64,000 nt of DNA, taken from positions 43,468 to 107,467 of the forward strand of contig CAAGDX010000033.1 of NCBI GenBank assembly GCA_900768685.1. The letters are read 5' to 3'. A program made the translations under genes and the position numbers. Positions 8,078 through 16,143 of this stretch are shown piece after piece. Origin of the DNA: Bacteroidales bacterium (lineage in GTDB: Bacteria; Bacteroidota; Bacteroidia; Bacteroidales; Muribaculaceae). Position 1 is the first letter of the stretch; each line of letters opens with the position of its first letter. The notes beneath the pieces were generated by a model. The model saw only the letters and a list, made by a program, of their open reading frames with translations. It searched no databases and had not been told where the DNA came from.

Positions 8078-8983
8078 TCAGTTGTTCCAATAAATAATGT
8101 GATTCTGCTCGTTTGCAGTGACTTTGAGTGTGATGTGAGCACCTTCAATCACAGGAATGTTGTGGTCCACGTGTCCGATAGGAGCACTGAAAGCGATAGG
8201 ATAATTGTATGGAGCCACGATGTCGCGGAGCATTTCTTCCATAGTGTTGTGGTTTCTATCTGCCTTATAACCTGTGAATTGACCGAAAACAATACCTTTC
8301 AGTTTGCCTAAAATGCCACTCAGACGAAGGTGGTGCATCATGCGTTCCACGGTGTAAATATCTTCGTCAACTTCTTCCACAAAGAGGATGGTGTCTTCTT
8401 TGAAAAGATTGTATTTTGTGTGGATGAGTTGCATTAAAACTATGAAATTACCTCCTATGAGTTGTCCGTCAACAGTTCCTAAATGGTCGTTTACCGTGCC
8501 GGGGAATGTGAATGTAGGACGTTCGCCGCGGAGAATCTTGAAAAGTGCGGCATTGTCTTCATTGTCCGGTCCGAGTTTTATTTGCTTAGCCATTGAAGCG
8601 TGAATGGAAGCGATGCCATTGTTCACCATGAGTGCGTGAAGCACGGAAATGTCGCTGAAACCGATAATCCATTTCGGGTCGTCGCGGAGTGGCAGTTTGT
8701 CAAGCCTGTCAACAATGTGGCAAGCACCGTAACCGCCTCTACTGCATAGAATTGCCCTTACATCAGGGTCTGTGAGTGCATTTGCCAGGTCTGAATATCT
8801 CTCTTCTGCGGTTCCGCTGTAACTGCCGGATTTTCCGAGAGCGTTTGGAGAAATTTCCACTCTCCAGCCTTCTTTGCGGAGAATGTCTGCGGCACTCCTA
8901 ACATCTTCAGGCACAGGTATTCCTGCCGGGGAAACTATTGCTATTTTGTCGCCTTTTTCGAGTTTTCTTGGAAAAGTAATCAT
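8078..8983 (-). CDS. ldcA: LD-carboxypeptidase (peptidase family S66)
   Basis: Family S66 serine peptidases cut the L,D bond of the terminal D-alanine in muropeptide tetrapeptides during cell-wall recycling. The 301-residue length is typical. The nucleophile elbow IIGFSDISVLH carries Ser110; the EEVDEDIYTVERMMHHL segment near residue 205 should supply the Glu, and GHVDHNIPV near residue 270 the His of the triad. RGGYGACHI (82-90) is the conserved loop that precedes the nucleophile. There is no signal peptide, as expected for the cytoplasmic enzyme. It lies 41 nt downstream of the radical SAM gene. Confidence 0.92.
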   Translation of the reverse strand: MITFPRKLEKGDKIAIVSPAGIPVPEDVRSAADILRKEGWRVEISPNALGKSGSYSGTAEERYSDLANALTDPDVRAILCSRGGYGACHIVDRLDKLPLRDDPKWIIGFSDISVLHALMVNNGIASIHASMAKQIKLGPDNEDNAALFKILRGERPTFTFPGTVNDHLGTVDGQLIGGNFIVLMQLIHTKYNLFKEDTILFVEEVDEDIYTVERMMHHLRLSGILGKLKGIVFGQFTGYKADRNHNTMEEMLRDIVAPYNYPIAFSAPIGHVDHNIPVIEGAHITLKVTANEQNHIIYWNN

Positions 8984-9013
8984 AGTCTTTTTTTTCTTTT
9001 TATTTATTATAAT

Positions 9014-9027
9014 GAAACAGGCTCTTA
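9014..9027 (-). repeat. stop-codon-anchored 14-nt motif, radical SAM copy
   Basis: On the minus strand the radical SAM gene ends TAAGAGCCTGTTTC, with the stop codon as its first three bases. The same or nearly the same motif starts at the stop codon of three other minus-strand genes (4721-4734, 46333-46346, 47604-47617). Confidence 0.75.
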
Positions 9028-9804
9028 TGAAGCCGCCATGACTTTTATACCGGCTTTTCTGATTTTCTCTGCTATTACGCCCAGTTCTTCCGCCGTAATT
9101 TTCACGAGACCGTCTGCCGGAGTTTTCCTGTCGATGGAATAAATCATGACTTCTGATGGTTTAATAGCCTTGTAAGCCTCAATGAGAGCGGAGATTTCCG
9201 GTTCCGTGGTGTTGTCGAATGTCACGCCGCCGTAAGTGCCGCGGATAAACATTGTTTGCACTATGCATTTGCTGCCAAAATCCGCGAGGCGAGCGATAAT
9301 ATCTTTCACGTCGTAGTCTTTATTCACCGGGCGGTCTATGGCGTGTGCGGTGGCATTTATGGCGGAATCCAGTTTGAGGATATTGTTATCCACTTTGCGG
9401 AGTGCCTCCGCCGTTTTTGCGATGTGGATTCTTGTGGAGTTGCTCAGCACGCTGATTTTGACGTTAGGGAAGTACTTGTCACGCAGGGATATAACATCGT
9501 CTATAATTTCGGAAAACTCCGGATGCAGTGTCGGTTCGCCATTGCCGGAAAAGGTGATAACGTCAAGGTTTTCACCGCCGTTTTTCATTTGGGAGAGTTT
9601 GTTTTCCAGGGCAGAAGCCACATCTTTTCGTGTTGGCAGCCCTGTAGTTCCTATGCCCTGAGCATTAAATCCGGCTTCACAGTAAAGGCAGTCGAAAGAG
9701 CACACTTTTCCGTCGTTCGGCATAAGGTTTATGCCGAGCGAGGTGCCAAGACGGCGGCTGTGGATAGGTCCGAAAATTGTAGATGTGAAAAGTACTGTCT
9801 GCAT
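9025..9804 (-). CDS. radical SAM protein, COG0731-like
   Basis: This is a radical S-adenosylmethionine enzyme of about 259 residues. The cluster-binding motif reads CSFDCLYCEAG (C-x3-C-x2-C) near residue 36, and DVITFSGNGEPTLHPEF is the following glycine-rich SAM-binding strand. It lacks an obvious second iron-sulfur domain. I start it at the ATG at 9804 (MQTVLFTST); longer frames need a TTG start. The call is to the uncharacterised bacterial group of MoaA-like proteins often annotated COG0731; no substrate can be named. It lies downstream of frr, separated by a hairpin. Confidence 0.88.
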   Translation of the reverse strand: MQTVLFTSTIFGPIHSRRLGTSLGINLMPNDGKVCSFDCLYCEAGFNAQGIGTTGLPTRKDVASALENKLSQMKNGGENLDVITFSGNGEPTLHPEFSEIIDDVISLRDKYFPNVKISVLSNSTRIHIAKTAEALRKVDNNILKLDSAINATAHAIDRPVNKDYDVKDIIARLADFGSKCIVQTMFIRGTYGGVTFDNTTEPEISALIEAYKAIKPSEVMIYSIDRKTPADGLVKITAEELGVIAEKIRKAGIKVMAAS

Positions 9805-9834
9805 AGTGAAATGCCTGTCTGTCAAGCAATTACG

Positions 9835-9871
9835 TATTCCGCCTCCCGGCGTTTTTACCGGAAAGGCGGAA
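9835..9871 (-). terminator. hairpin after frr
   Basis: ATTCCGCCT and AGGCGGAAT pair across an inner CGG/CCG stem. The hairpin lies 20 nt after the frr stop and 31 nt before the radical SAM ATG. No clear T-run follows, so it may be a weak terminator or an RNA end-protecting stem. Confidence 0.55.
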
Positions 9872-9891
9872 TGGGTTTATGAGGTTGAAAA

Positions 9892-10452
9892 TTACACTGT
9901 GAGGATTTCTTTTTCCTTGGCAGCGAAAAGTTCGTCTATTTTCTTGAGGTATTTATCGTGGATTTTCTGTACTTCTGCTTCAGCATCTTTTTCGATGTCT
10001 TCGCTCATGCCTTTCTTGATAGCCTTTTTAAGACCTTCAATAGCATCGCGGCGAGCATTGCGAACGGAAACTTTAGCCTGCTCAGCTTCAGCTTTAGACT
10101 GTTTTACGAGTTGTTTGCGTCGTTCCTCAGTCAGAGGTGGAATTGAAAGACGAATCACTTCACCGTTGTTTTCCGGAGTGATGCCGAGTTCGGAGTTTAT
10201 GATAGCCTTTTCAATTTCTTTGAACATGGATTTTTCCCAAGGTGTGATAGTGATAGTGCGAGCGTCCGGCACGGAAACGTTAGCCACGTTTGAGATAGGA
10301 GCGGCACTGCCATAGTAGTTCACACGGATAGAGTCCAAAATTTTAGGGTTTGCTTTTCCGGCTCTGATGTGAGCGAGAGCTTCGTCGAGGTATTCTACGG
10401 CGAGTTCCATTTTTTCTTCAGCCGGAGCAATGTAAGTTTTCGGGTCTGTCAT
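9892..10452 (-). CDS. frr: ribosome recycling factor
   Basis: Ribosome recycling factor acts with EF-G to split post-termination ribosomes. The 186-residue length is standard. The conserved block RVNYYGSAAPISNVANVSVP (about 44-63) and DARTITITPWEKS are diagnostic, and LSIPPLTEERRKQLVKQ marks the hinge of the long helical domain. It lies 39 nt downstream of pyrH on the same strand, the usual pyrH-frr order of bacteria, so the two are probably cotranscribed. Confidence 0.97.
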   Translation of the reverse strand: MTDPKTYIAPAEEKMELAVEYLDEALAHIRAGKANPKILDSIRVNYYGSAAPISNVANVSVPDARTITITPWEKSMFKEIEKAIINSELGITPENNGEVIRLSIPPLTEERRKQLVKQSKAEAEQAKVSVRNARRDAIEGLKKAIKKGMSEDIEKDAEAEVQKIHDKYLKKIDELFAAKEKEILTV

Positions 10453-10491
10453 GATAGTTTATGTTTTTTAGGGTTAATTATCAATGAATTA

Positions 10492-11202
10492 TTAGTAAAC
10501 GAGCGTTCCTATAGGTTCACCTGCCATCACTTTTGCCAGGTTTCCGGGAACGTCCATGTTAAAGACTATAATAGGCAGGTGGTTTTCTTTGCATAGGGCA
10601 GTAGCCGTGAGGTCCATCACCTTAAGTCCGCGAGTATATACTTCGTCGTACGTTATTTCGTCGAATTTTGTTGCAGTAGGGTCTTTTTCCGGGTCAGCGG
10701 TGTAGATTCCGTCAACTCGAGTACCCTTGAGCATCACGTCTGCACTTACTTCAATACCGCGGAGTGCGGAGCCTGTGTCTGTGGTGAAGAACGGGTTACC
10801 TGTGCCGCCGGCGATGATAGCCACTTTTCCCTGCACCATAGCGTCTATGGCAAGGCGGTTGCTGTAGTGCTTGCCTATCGGGAACATATTTATGGCAGTG
10901 AACACTTCTGCAGGCTGTCCTTCCGCTTCCAGTGCGGAACTGAGTGCGAGAGAGTTAATAACTGTAGCGAGCATACCCATTTGGTCGCCTTTAACACGGT
11001 CAAAGCCTTTGGCAGCACCCTGGAGTCCGCGGAAAATATTGCCTCCGCCAATTACGATGGCAACTTCCACTTCCTGCTCTACTATTTCACGAATTTGTGT
11101 GGCATATTCGGCAAGGCGATTCGTGTCAATGCCGTAGCCCTGTTCTCCCATCAGTGATTCACCGCTGAGTTTGAGTAAGATGCGTTTGTATTTTGGTCTC
11201 AT
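10492..11202 (-). CDS. pyrH: UMP kinase
   Basis: UMP kinase phosphorylates UMP to UDP and belongs to the amino-acid kinase superfamily rather than the P-loop NMP kinases. The 236-residue protein opens with RILLKLSGESLMG (about 6-18), the phosphate-binding strand and loop, and has VIGGGNIFRG (about 50-59) and GTGNPFFTTDTGSALRG (about 130-146), all family signatures. It lies 22 nt downstream of the GNAT-like gene and upstream of frr. With pyrE it is the second pyrimidine gene in the window, in a separate unit. Confidence 0.97.
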   Translation of the reverse strand: MRPKYKRILLKLSGESLMGEQGYGIDTNRLAEYATQIREIVEQEVEVAIVIGGGNIFRGLQGAAKGFDRVKGDQMGMLATVINSLALSSALEAEGQPAEVFTAINMFPIGKHYSNRLAIDAMVQGKVAIIAGGTGNPFFTTDTGSALRGIEVSADVMLKGTRVDGIYTADPEKDPTATKFDEITYDEVYTRGLKVMDLTATALCKENHLPIIVFNMDVPGNLAKVMAGEPIGTLVY

Positions 11203-11224
11203 GTCTTATATAGTTTTTTGTGTA

Positions 11225-12355
11225 TTAGATATTTTTCTTGTAAGCGCAACGGCGGCGGTGCTGGCGGTACTCAAAGTATTCCCACTGGCTCTGAACGCCT
11301 TTGTTTTCAACGAGTTCCGGGTTAGATTCCGCAAATTTATATCCTTTTTTGTTGTACTGCGGGATAAGTTCCGTGAAAAGGAGTGCGTTCACGCCCTTGC
11401 TCTGATATTCTTTTTTTACTGCCACGAGGAGCAAATCCACCACGTCGTTTTTGCCTTTGAGTGCCTTGAGAAGGTGCCACCATCCGAGCGGAAGCATTTT
11501 GCCACCGCTTTTTTGGAGTGCCTTAGAGAAAGAGGGGATTGAAATGCCCACTCCCACGAGGTTATCGTCCTTGTCTGTGATTACGCACACGTCGCGGAGG
11601 TCCAGAATGCCGAGGTACTGGTCAATGTAGTGGTCTATCTGGCGTTCTGTTAGTGGTGAGTAGCCGTAGAGGTCGTCGTAAGCCTCGTTTATGAGTTCAA
11701 AAAGGCGGTGTCCGTATTTTTCTTTGAGTTCTTTCTTTGAATTAGGTTTGGGGATAGTGAGATTAAAGCGGCGTTTAACTATATCCCCCACGCGAGCTAT
11801 TCTATCCGGCACTTGTTCCGGCACTTTTATGCGAAATTCCACCCATTCCGCTTCTTTTTCCATGCCGAGGCGTTCCATTTGGCGGGGGTAGTAATCGTAG
11901 TTGTAGATAGTAGCCATTGTGCCTATTTCGTCGTAGCCGAAAGTGAGCATACCTTCGTTGTCCAAGTCCGTGAATCCGAGTGGTCCCACGATAGACGTCA
12001 TTCCGCGTTCTTTGCCCCATTTTTCCACTGCTCCGATAAGTGCATCAACCACCTCGTCATCGTCTATAAACTCGATAAAGCCGAATCTTACGGCAGCTTC
12101 ACCGGTGCGGCTGTTTACGGTTTTATTGATGATGCCGGTGATGCGTCCCACGGGTTTGTCATTGCGGTATGCCATAAAGGACTGTGCTTCGCAGAAGTCA
12201 AAAGCAGGATTTTTGTCAGGCAGCAGCGTGTTCAGTTCGTCGGAAATGAGCGGCGGAACGTAGCAGGTGTTGCCTTTATAGTGGTCAATGCCAAACTGAA
12301 TGAACTTGGTGAGTTCAGACTTGTTCGGGTTTACGGGTTTTATGATAACAGCCAT
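11225..12355 (-). CDS. GNAT-superfamily-like acyltransferase, function unknown
   Basis: This is a 376-residue cytoplasmic protein. The N-terminal half contains CEAQSFMAYRNDKPVGRITGI (about 55-75), a strand-turn-strand resembling the core of GNAT N-acetyltransferases, and GPLGFTDLDNEGMLTFGYDE. The C-terminal half has VVDLLLVAVKKEYQSKGVNALLF (about 305-327), whose KxxxxKGVN segment looks like the acetyl-CoA pyrophosphate loop. The family is widespread in Bacteroidota and usually annotated only as an N-acetyltransferase; the acceptor is unknown. It lies 26 nt after the pseudokinase gene and 22 nt before pyrH, so all may share transcripts. Confidence 0.7.
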   Translation of the reverse strand: MAVIIKPVNPNKSELTKFIQFGIDHYKGNTCYVPPLISDELNTLLPDKNPAFDFCEAQSFMAYRNDKPVGRITGIINKTVNSRTGEAAVRFGFIEFIDDDEVVDALIGAVEKWGKERGMTSIVGPLGFTDLDNEGMLTFGYDEIGTMATIYNYDYYPRQMERLGMEKEAEWVEFRIKVPEQVPDRIARVGDIVKRRFNLTIPKPNSKKELKEKYGHRLFELINEAYDDLYGYSPLTERQIDHYIDQYLGILDLRDVCVITDKDDNLVGVGISIPSFSKALQKSGGKMLPLGWWHLLKALKGKNDVVDLLLVAVKKEYQSKGVNALLFTELIPQYNKKGYKFAESNPELVENKGVQSQWEYFEYRQHRRRCAYKKNI

Positions 12356-12381
12356 TGCGGTTCTGAAATATATTATTTGTT

Positions 12382-13209
12382 TTAGTCTGTATATTGCTGC
12401 CCGGTGTTATCCGTAACTTGCTCTGTCTGAGTTTGTTCTCCAACGGAATTTTCGGAGATTCCTTTCGGTCCGTGTGAAGAGTTGAGGTAAGCAAGTCCGA
12501 TAATCATAAGCGACAGGAATACGATTATTATGATGTATAATTTGTTGTTCGTGCGGTTGCTGAGAGCCATTTTGAGGTCCTGAATGTCGTGGTACCTCTT
12601 TTTTGGGTCTTGTGAAGTGCATTTTTTAGCCACTTGTTTCAGATGCAAGTTGTCTGATTTCATCGCGTCAAGCAGGAGGTTCAGTATGACGCCGAAATTG
12701 TAGATGTCTTCAGAGGCATCAGCGGCAGAGAGGCAATTTTTCTGGTCAAAGCCCACGTCAATCACCTTGAGGTTGTGAATATTTTCCGTAAAAATTATTC
12801 TTTCCGGTGTGATAGGGTGGTGTATGATGTGGTTTACCTGGATGTATTCCATGGCTTCCACGAGTTGGTGAATCACCTTGTTCAGAATGTCTTCCGTTAT
12901 TTCGCCCTTGTCCAGGAGTTTTTTCAGTGAATCGCCATAGACGTCGTCTGTGATGATGCACATACCCAGTCCGGGCACTTCCTCAAAGTCGTTTATCATC
13001 ACAATATTGGGGTGTGCGAGGTTATAACGCACGTCAAATTCCTTTTCGAGCATTTCACGGAAAATGGGGTTTTCACGGTATTCCGGCTTTAACGTTTTGA
13101 GCATCAGCCATTTGCCGAATTTCTTCGCCGTATATACGTGATAAAACTCTTCGTCCCATTCCGGGAGATGTTCTATTTCAGTCCATTTAGGTGTCTGCTG
13201 TTCGGGCAT
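12382..13209 (-). CDS. membrane-anchored protein kinase-like protein, predicted pseudokinase
   Basis: This 275-residue protein has a Ser/Thr kinase-like fold followed by one membrane helix (about 224-241) and a short polar C-terminal tail. I start it at the ATG at 13209 (MPEQQTPKW); a longer frame needs a GTG that lies almost on the -7 element. The beta-3 lysine (LMLK, Lys38), a helix-C glutamate and the Asp of a DVG in place of DFG (Asp151) are present. The catalytic loop reads HHPITPERIIF, so the HRD aspartate, the lysine and the metal-binding asparagine are all replaced, and no glycine-rich loop is seen. Catalysis is therefore unlikely, and a scaffold or sensor role is the natural inference. 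Confidence 0.8.
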   Translation of the reverse strand: MPEQQTPKWTEIEHLPEWDEEFYHVYTAKKFGKWLMLKTLKPEYRENPIFREMLEKEFDVRYNLAHPNIVMINDFEEVPGLGMCIITDDVYGDSLKKLLDKGEITEDILNKVIHQLVEAMEYIQVNHIIHHPITPERIIFTENIHNLKVIDVGFDQKNCLSAADASEDIYNFGVILNLLLDAMKSDNLHLKQVAKKCTSQDPKKRYHDIQDLKMALSNRTNNKLYIIIIVFLSLMIIGLAYLNSSHGPKGISENSVGEQTQTEQVTDNTGQQYTD

Positions 13210-13281
13210 AAATAATGTGATTTTTAATTCGTTTTGAGTAGTGGAAGTGACATTCGTAAAGCACAACTTCACTTCATTTTA

Positions 13282-13289
13282 CAAAGTTA
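13282..13289 (-). promoter_or_regulatory. probable -7 element of the pseudokinase gene
   Basis: The minus strand reads TAACTTTG here. Transcription would begin near 13275, which supports the downstream ATG at 13209 over the GTG at 13272. Confidence 0.55.
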
Positions 13290-13389
13290 AACAATTCACA
13301 TCGCTTTGCAAAATTATTTTTCAACTTTATGCTTTAATCTTATGAAACTTTGCCGCAAAGTTCTCTGAGTGCGTCATGAGATAAACGAG

Positions 13390-13421
13390 AAAAACCTCAA
13401 CCCGAAAATCAGGTTGAGGTA
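13390..13421 (-). terminator. terminator downstream of rpsT / tRNA-Glu unit
   Basis: Read on the minus strand, an 8-bp stem of ACCTCAAC with GTTGAGGT, extended by partial pairing, is followed by TTTTT. It follows the 3' end of the proximal tRNA-Glu by only a few bases and should end its transcript. Confidence 0.85.
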
Positions 13422-13424
13422 TCG

Positions 13425-13496
13425 TAGCCCATAGGAGAATCGAACTCCTCTTTCAAGAATGAAAATCTTGCGTCCTAGCCGATAGACGAATGGGCC
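13425..13496 (-). tRNA. tRNA-Glu (UUC), copy 1
   Basis: On the minus strand a 72-nt cloverleaf starts GGCCCAT and closes with ATGGGCT plus discriminator A. The anticodon loop reads TTTTCAT, giving anticodon UUC. The T arm GGAGTTCGATTCTCC is intact. CCA is not encoded. The sequence is identical to the copy at 13818-13889, and the two flank rpsT, all on one strand. Confidence 0.96.
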
Positions 13497-13520
13497 GTCC
13501 TATATTACATCACAAGCGGC

Positions 13521-13778
13521 TTACGCAGCGAGTTTGTTGATGTATTTAGCGAGCTTGCTCTTGAGGTTTGCAGCTTTGTTCTTGGAGATAGTCTTTTTAG
13601 AAGCAAGACGGTCAAGTAAAGCACTAACCTTAACGTAAGCAGCTTTAGCTTCTTCAGCGTTTGTCATAGCACGAAGACGACGAACAGCGTTGCGTGCAGT
13701 TTTTTCATAATAACGGTTTCTCAAACGACGAGAAACAGTCTGACGAATTCTTTTTTCTGATGACTTGTGGTTTGCCAT
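13521..13778 (-). CDS. rpsT: 30S ribosomal protein S20
   Basis: S20 binds 16S rRNA early in small-subunit assembly. The 85-residue, strongly basic protein opens MANHKSSEKRIRQTVSRRLR, the classical S20 start, and ends with an all-helical segment containing KNKAANLKSKLAKYINKL. It lies between two identical tRNA-Glu genes on the same strand, with 24 and 39 nt spacers, which suggests a common transcript cut by tRNA-processing enzymes. Confidence 0.97.
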   Translation of the reverse strand: MANHKSSEKRIRQTVSRRLRNRYYEKTARNAVRRLRAMTNAEEAKAAYVKVSALLDRLASKKTISKNKAANLKSKLAKYINKLAA

Positions 13779-13817
13779 TATTCTTTGTTCTTGTTTTGTC
13801 TTTATTCTTGTTAATTG

Positions 13818-13889
13818 TAGCCCATAGGAGAATCGAACTCCTCTTTCAAGAATGAAAATCTTGCGTCCTAGCCGATAGACGAATGGGCC
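13818..13889 (-). tRNA. tRNA-Glu (UUC), copy 2
   Basis: This tRNA is identical over all 72 nt to the copy at 13425-13496, with the same TTC anticodon. It lies upstream of rpsT in the direction of transcription. No TAnnTTTG element stands out directly upstream. Confidence 0.96.
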
Positions 13890-14026
13890 TTGGAGGTTTT
13901 CCGCTTAAAGCGAGTGCAAATTTAAGGACAATTTTTGGAATACGCAAATTTTTTTTGTTTTTTGAGCAAATTTTTCTGTTTTTTCCTCATTTTTTGGGAA
14001 AATCAGGGGAAATGATACATATTTTT

Positions 14027-14080
14027 TAGCTAAAGTAGCTATCTTAGCTAAGGAAGCTATTAGCTATTGCTGCTATGCTA
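14027..14080. repeat. degenerate TAGCTAANN repeat before recO promoter
   Basis: Units TAGCTAAAG, TAGCTATCT, TAGCTAAGG and AAGCTATTA run in a 9-bp period, followed by GCTATT and GCTATG variants. It ends one base before the TTTG of the recO promoter and resembles the better-preserved array at 1664-1735. Confidence 0.7.
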
Positions 14081-14112
14081 TTTGCGAACTTGCGGGGAAA
14101 TTGCTATCTTTG
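14081..14112 (+). promoter_or_regulatory. promoter of recO
   Basis: TTTG at 14081-14084 and TATCTTTG at 14105-14112 are separated by 20 nt, the standard Bacteroidota spacing. The recO ATG follows 28 nt later. Confidence 0.8.
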
Positions 14113-14140
14113 TGTAAAATTTTTCTTTGAATAGAAATAG

Positions 14141-14869
14141 ATGCAGACAAATGTGCATTGCATAGTATTGAGGAATGTGCGTTACAGCGACACGCAGACA
14201 ATAGTTACGGTGTATAGCCGCGAACTGGGTAGGTTTTCTTTTTTGTCACCTGCCGGGAATACTCGTGAGGCGGCACGTCGCAGGGCTTTGCTTATGCCTT
14301 TATCCGAGGTGGAGGGCGTGGTGATTTCCAAAACAGGACGTGAGCTCATGGTGATGAAAGATATGTGTCGTGCAGATAAGGCGGATTTCACGGCAAACCC
14401 TATGAAATCTATCGTGGCACTGTTTCTCTCGGACGTTCTCTATGCTTTGCTGAAGGAGCAGCAACCGGATGCTGCACTTTATGATTATCTGGAGCGGTCA
14501 TCGGAAATTTTAGGTGAACTTCACACACCCGTTTCTCTGGCAAATTTCCATATTTCTTTTCTGCTTGGGCTTATCCGCCTTTTCGGTATAGAGCCGGACT
14601 GTGGCAGTTACGGCAAGGGTAAAATTTTGGATATGACCGGTGGTTTATGGCGTTTCACTTCGCCCCTTTCCGGCAAATTTCTAAATCCGGAGGAATCGCG
14701 AGCCGCATACTTTCTGGCAAGCAAAATGAATATGCACACCATGCACTTTTTCCGTTTCACAAAGGAGCAGCGAAACAGAACAATAGACGTTCTTTTAGAT
14801 TATCTTTCGCTCCACATCTCCAATTTGACAGGCATAAAGTCGCTGGATGTTGTCAGAAGTTTGTTTTGA
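14141..14869 (+). CDS. recO: DNA repair protein RecO
   Basis: RecO acts with RecF and RecR to load RecA onto SSB-coated single-stranded DNA. The 242-residue protein has the N-terminal OB-fold start (HCIVLRNVRYSDTQTIVTVYS at residues 6-26, with a middle strand LGRFSFLSPAG) and the helical C-terminal domain. The zinc-binding cysteines of some RecO proteins are not evident; GIEPDCGSYG holds only one Cys. It has its own promoter and runs convergently to cinA, with 5 nt between the two genes. The identity is good, though RecO sequences are divergent. Confidence 0.88.
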   Translation: MQTNVHCIVLRNVRYSDTQTIVTVYSRELGRFSFLSPAGNTREAARRRALLMPLSEVEGVVISKTGRELMVMKDMCRADKADFTANPMKSIVALFLSDVLYALLKEQQPDAALYDYLERSSEILGELHTPVSLANFHISFLLGLIRLFGIEPDCGSYGKGKILDMTGGLWRFTSPLSGKFLNPEESRAAYFLASKMNMHTMHFFRFTKEQRNRTIDVLLDYLSLHISNLTGIKSLDVVRSLF

Positions 14870-14874
14870 AGATT

Positions 14875-16137
14875 TTAATATTTAACAGGCTCTAAAATGC
14901 GGATAAGTTCAATGAGGGCTGCGGCTGTGGCTCGTTCTATTATTCTTTGGCGATTGCCGGGGAAAAAGTAGGTGCCGGAGAGGGTTTTGAGAGGGGTGTG
15001 AACGGCTATGCATACTGTCCCTACGGGTTTTTCAGGGGAGCCTCCACCGGGACCGGCTATGCCGGATGTGGCAACGGAACAGTCTGAACCTAAGGATTTT
15101 ATGACGCCGGAAGCCATTTGCTTCGCTACGGGAACGCTCACGGCTCCAAGGGTTTCTATGGTGTTTGCATCAACACCCAGGATGTTTGTTTTCACGCTGT
15201 TTGCGTAAGACACTACGGAGCCTAAAAATACGTCTGATGAGCCGGGAATAAGTGTGATGCTGTGAGCGATGTTGCCACCCGTGCAACTTTCCGCCGTGGC
15301 AAAAGTGTAGCCGTGCTTTCTGAGCATTTCCAGGGCAATTTCCGCCACAGGTGCGTCTTTTTCCGCAAAAACGGCATCGCCCAGAATGGCTTTCAGTTCT
15401 GCGACTTTTTCATCTAAAAGGTTATTGATAAAATCCGCATCCGCATGTACGCCGTCAAGACGCAGTTTTTGGTAGCCCGGCACGGGCAGATATGCCAAAT
15501 GGAGGTATGGCGGCAAGTTATCTTCCCATGTATCAAGCATTTCCGCAATTCCGGATTCCGTGATGCCATATACGAGCAGGTTGCGATGTGAAACGGTGAT
15601 GTCGCAGCCAAAGTGCGATAAAAGTTGTGGAAAAACGGCTGTTTTTATCATGTGCGAGGTCTCTGCGGGCACGCCCGGCAATGTTACGAGAACTTTCTCC
15701 TTGCCGCCCACAGTTTGCTCGAACCACATTATAGGTGCTGTGCCCACAACGTTTTGAATAATCTTTGCAGACGACGGTACAAATGCTTGATTGCGAGTGA
15801 GTCCGTTTATTTTAATGTGACGGCGATTGCAAACGTCTTCCACGTTTTTCAGCACCTCGTTGTCAAAAACGAGTTCGCCGCCAAAAATGTCGAGGAGCAC
15901 ATTTTTTGTGATGTCGTCTTTAGTGGGACCGAGTCCGCCGGTAGTAATCACGATGTCTGAATGGTTCATGGCAGCGTGAACGGCAGCCTTTATTTCATCG
16001 GCATTGTCGCCAACTGTGAAAACACGGTTTATCTGCCAGTTTGCGGTGCTGAAAGTGCGAGCGATGTCACCGGAATTTGTGTCCGTGACCTGACCGAGGA
16101 GAATTTCATCTCCTATCACGATAATAGAAATGTCCAT
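14875..16137 (-). CDS. cinA: CinA-family protein (nicotinamide-nucleotide amidohydrolase type)
   Basis: This 420-residue protein has two domains. The N-terminal MoaB/MogA-like domain starts DISIIVIGDEILLGQVTDTN and has TTGGLGPTKDDITK (about 64-77). The C-terminal CinA domain includes FATAESCTGGNIAHSIT (about 278-294) and SGIAGPGGGSPEKPVGTVC (about 359-377), the active site of nicotinamide mononucleotide deamidases that recycle NMN. Some homologues are called competence- or damage-inducible, but pyridine nucleotide salvage is the better supported role. It lies 6 nt downstream of tsaD and is probably cotranscribed with it. Confidence 0.93.
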   Translation of the reverse strand: MDISIIVIGDEILLGQVTDTNSGDIARTFSTANWQINRVFTVGDNADEIKAAVHAAMNHSDIVITTGGLGPTKDDITKNVLLDIFGGELVFDNEVLKNVEDVCNRRHIKINGLTRNQAFVPSSAKIIQNVVGTAPIMWFEQTVGGKEKVLVTLPGVPAETSHMIKTAVFPQLLSHFGCDITVSHRNLLVYGITESGIAEMLDTWEDNLPPYLHLAYLPVPGYQKLRLDGVHADADFINNLLDEKVAELKAILGDAVFAEKDAPVAEIALEMLRKHGYTFATAESCTGGNIAHSITLIPGSSDVFLGSVVSYANSVKTNILGVDANTIETLGAVSVPVAKQMASGVIKSLGSDCSVATSGIAGPGGGSPEKPVGTVCIAVHTPLKTLSGTYFFPGNRQRIIERATAAALIELIRILEPVKY

Positions 16138-16143
16138 TGATTC

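Noticed and set aside
13210..13272. Longer pseudokinase start at a GTG
   Set aside because: It begins 10 nt after the -7 element, so the leader would be almost absent; the ATG at 13209 fits better.
14880..14892. Another copy of the stop motif (AGAGCCTGTT) at the end of cinA
   Set aside because: Here it is coding (Glu-Pro-Val) and does not start at a stop codon, so it is likely chance.
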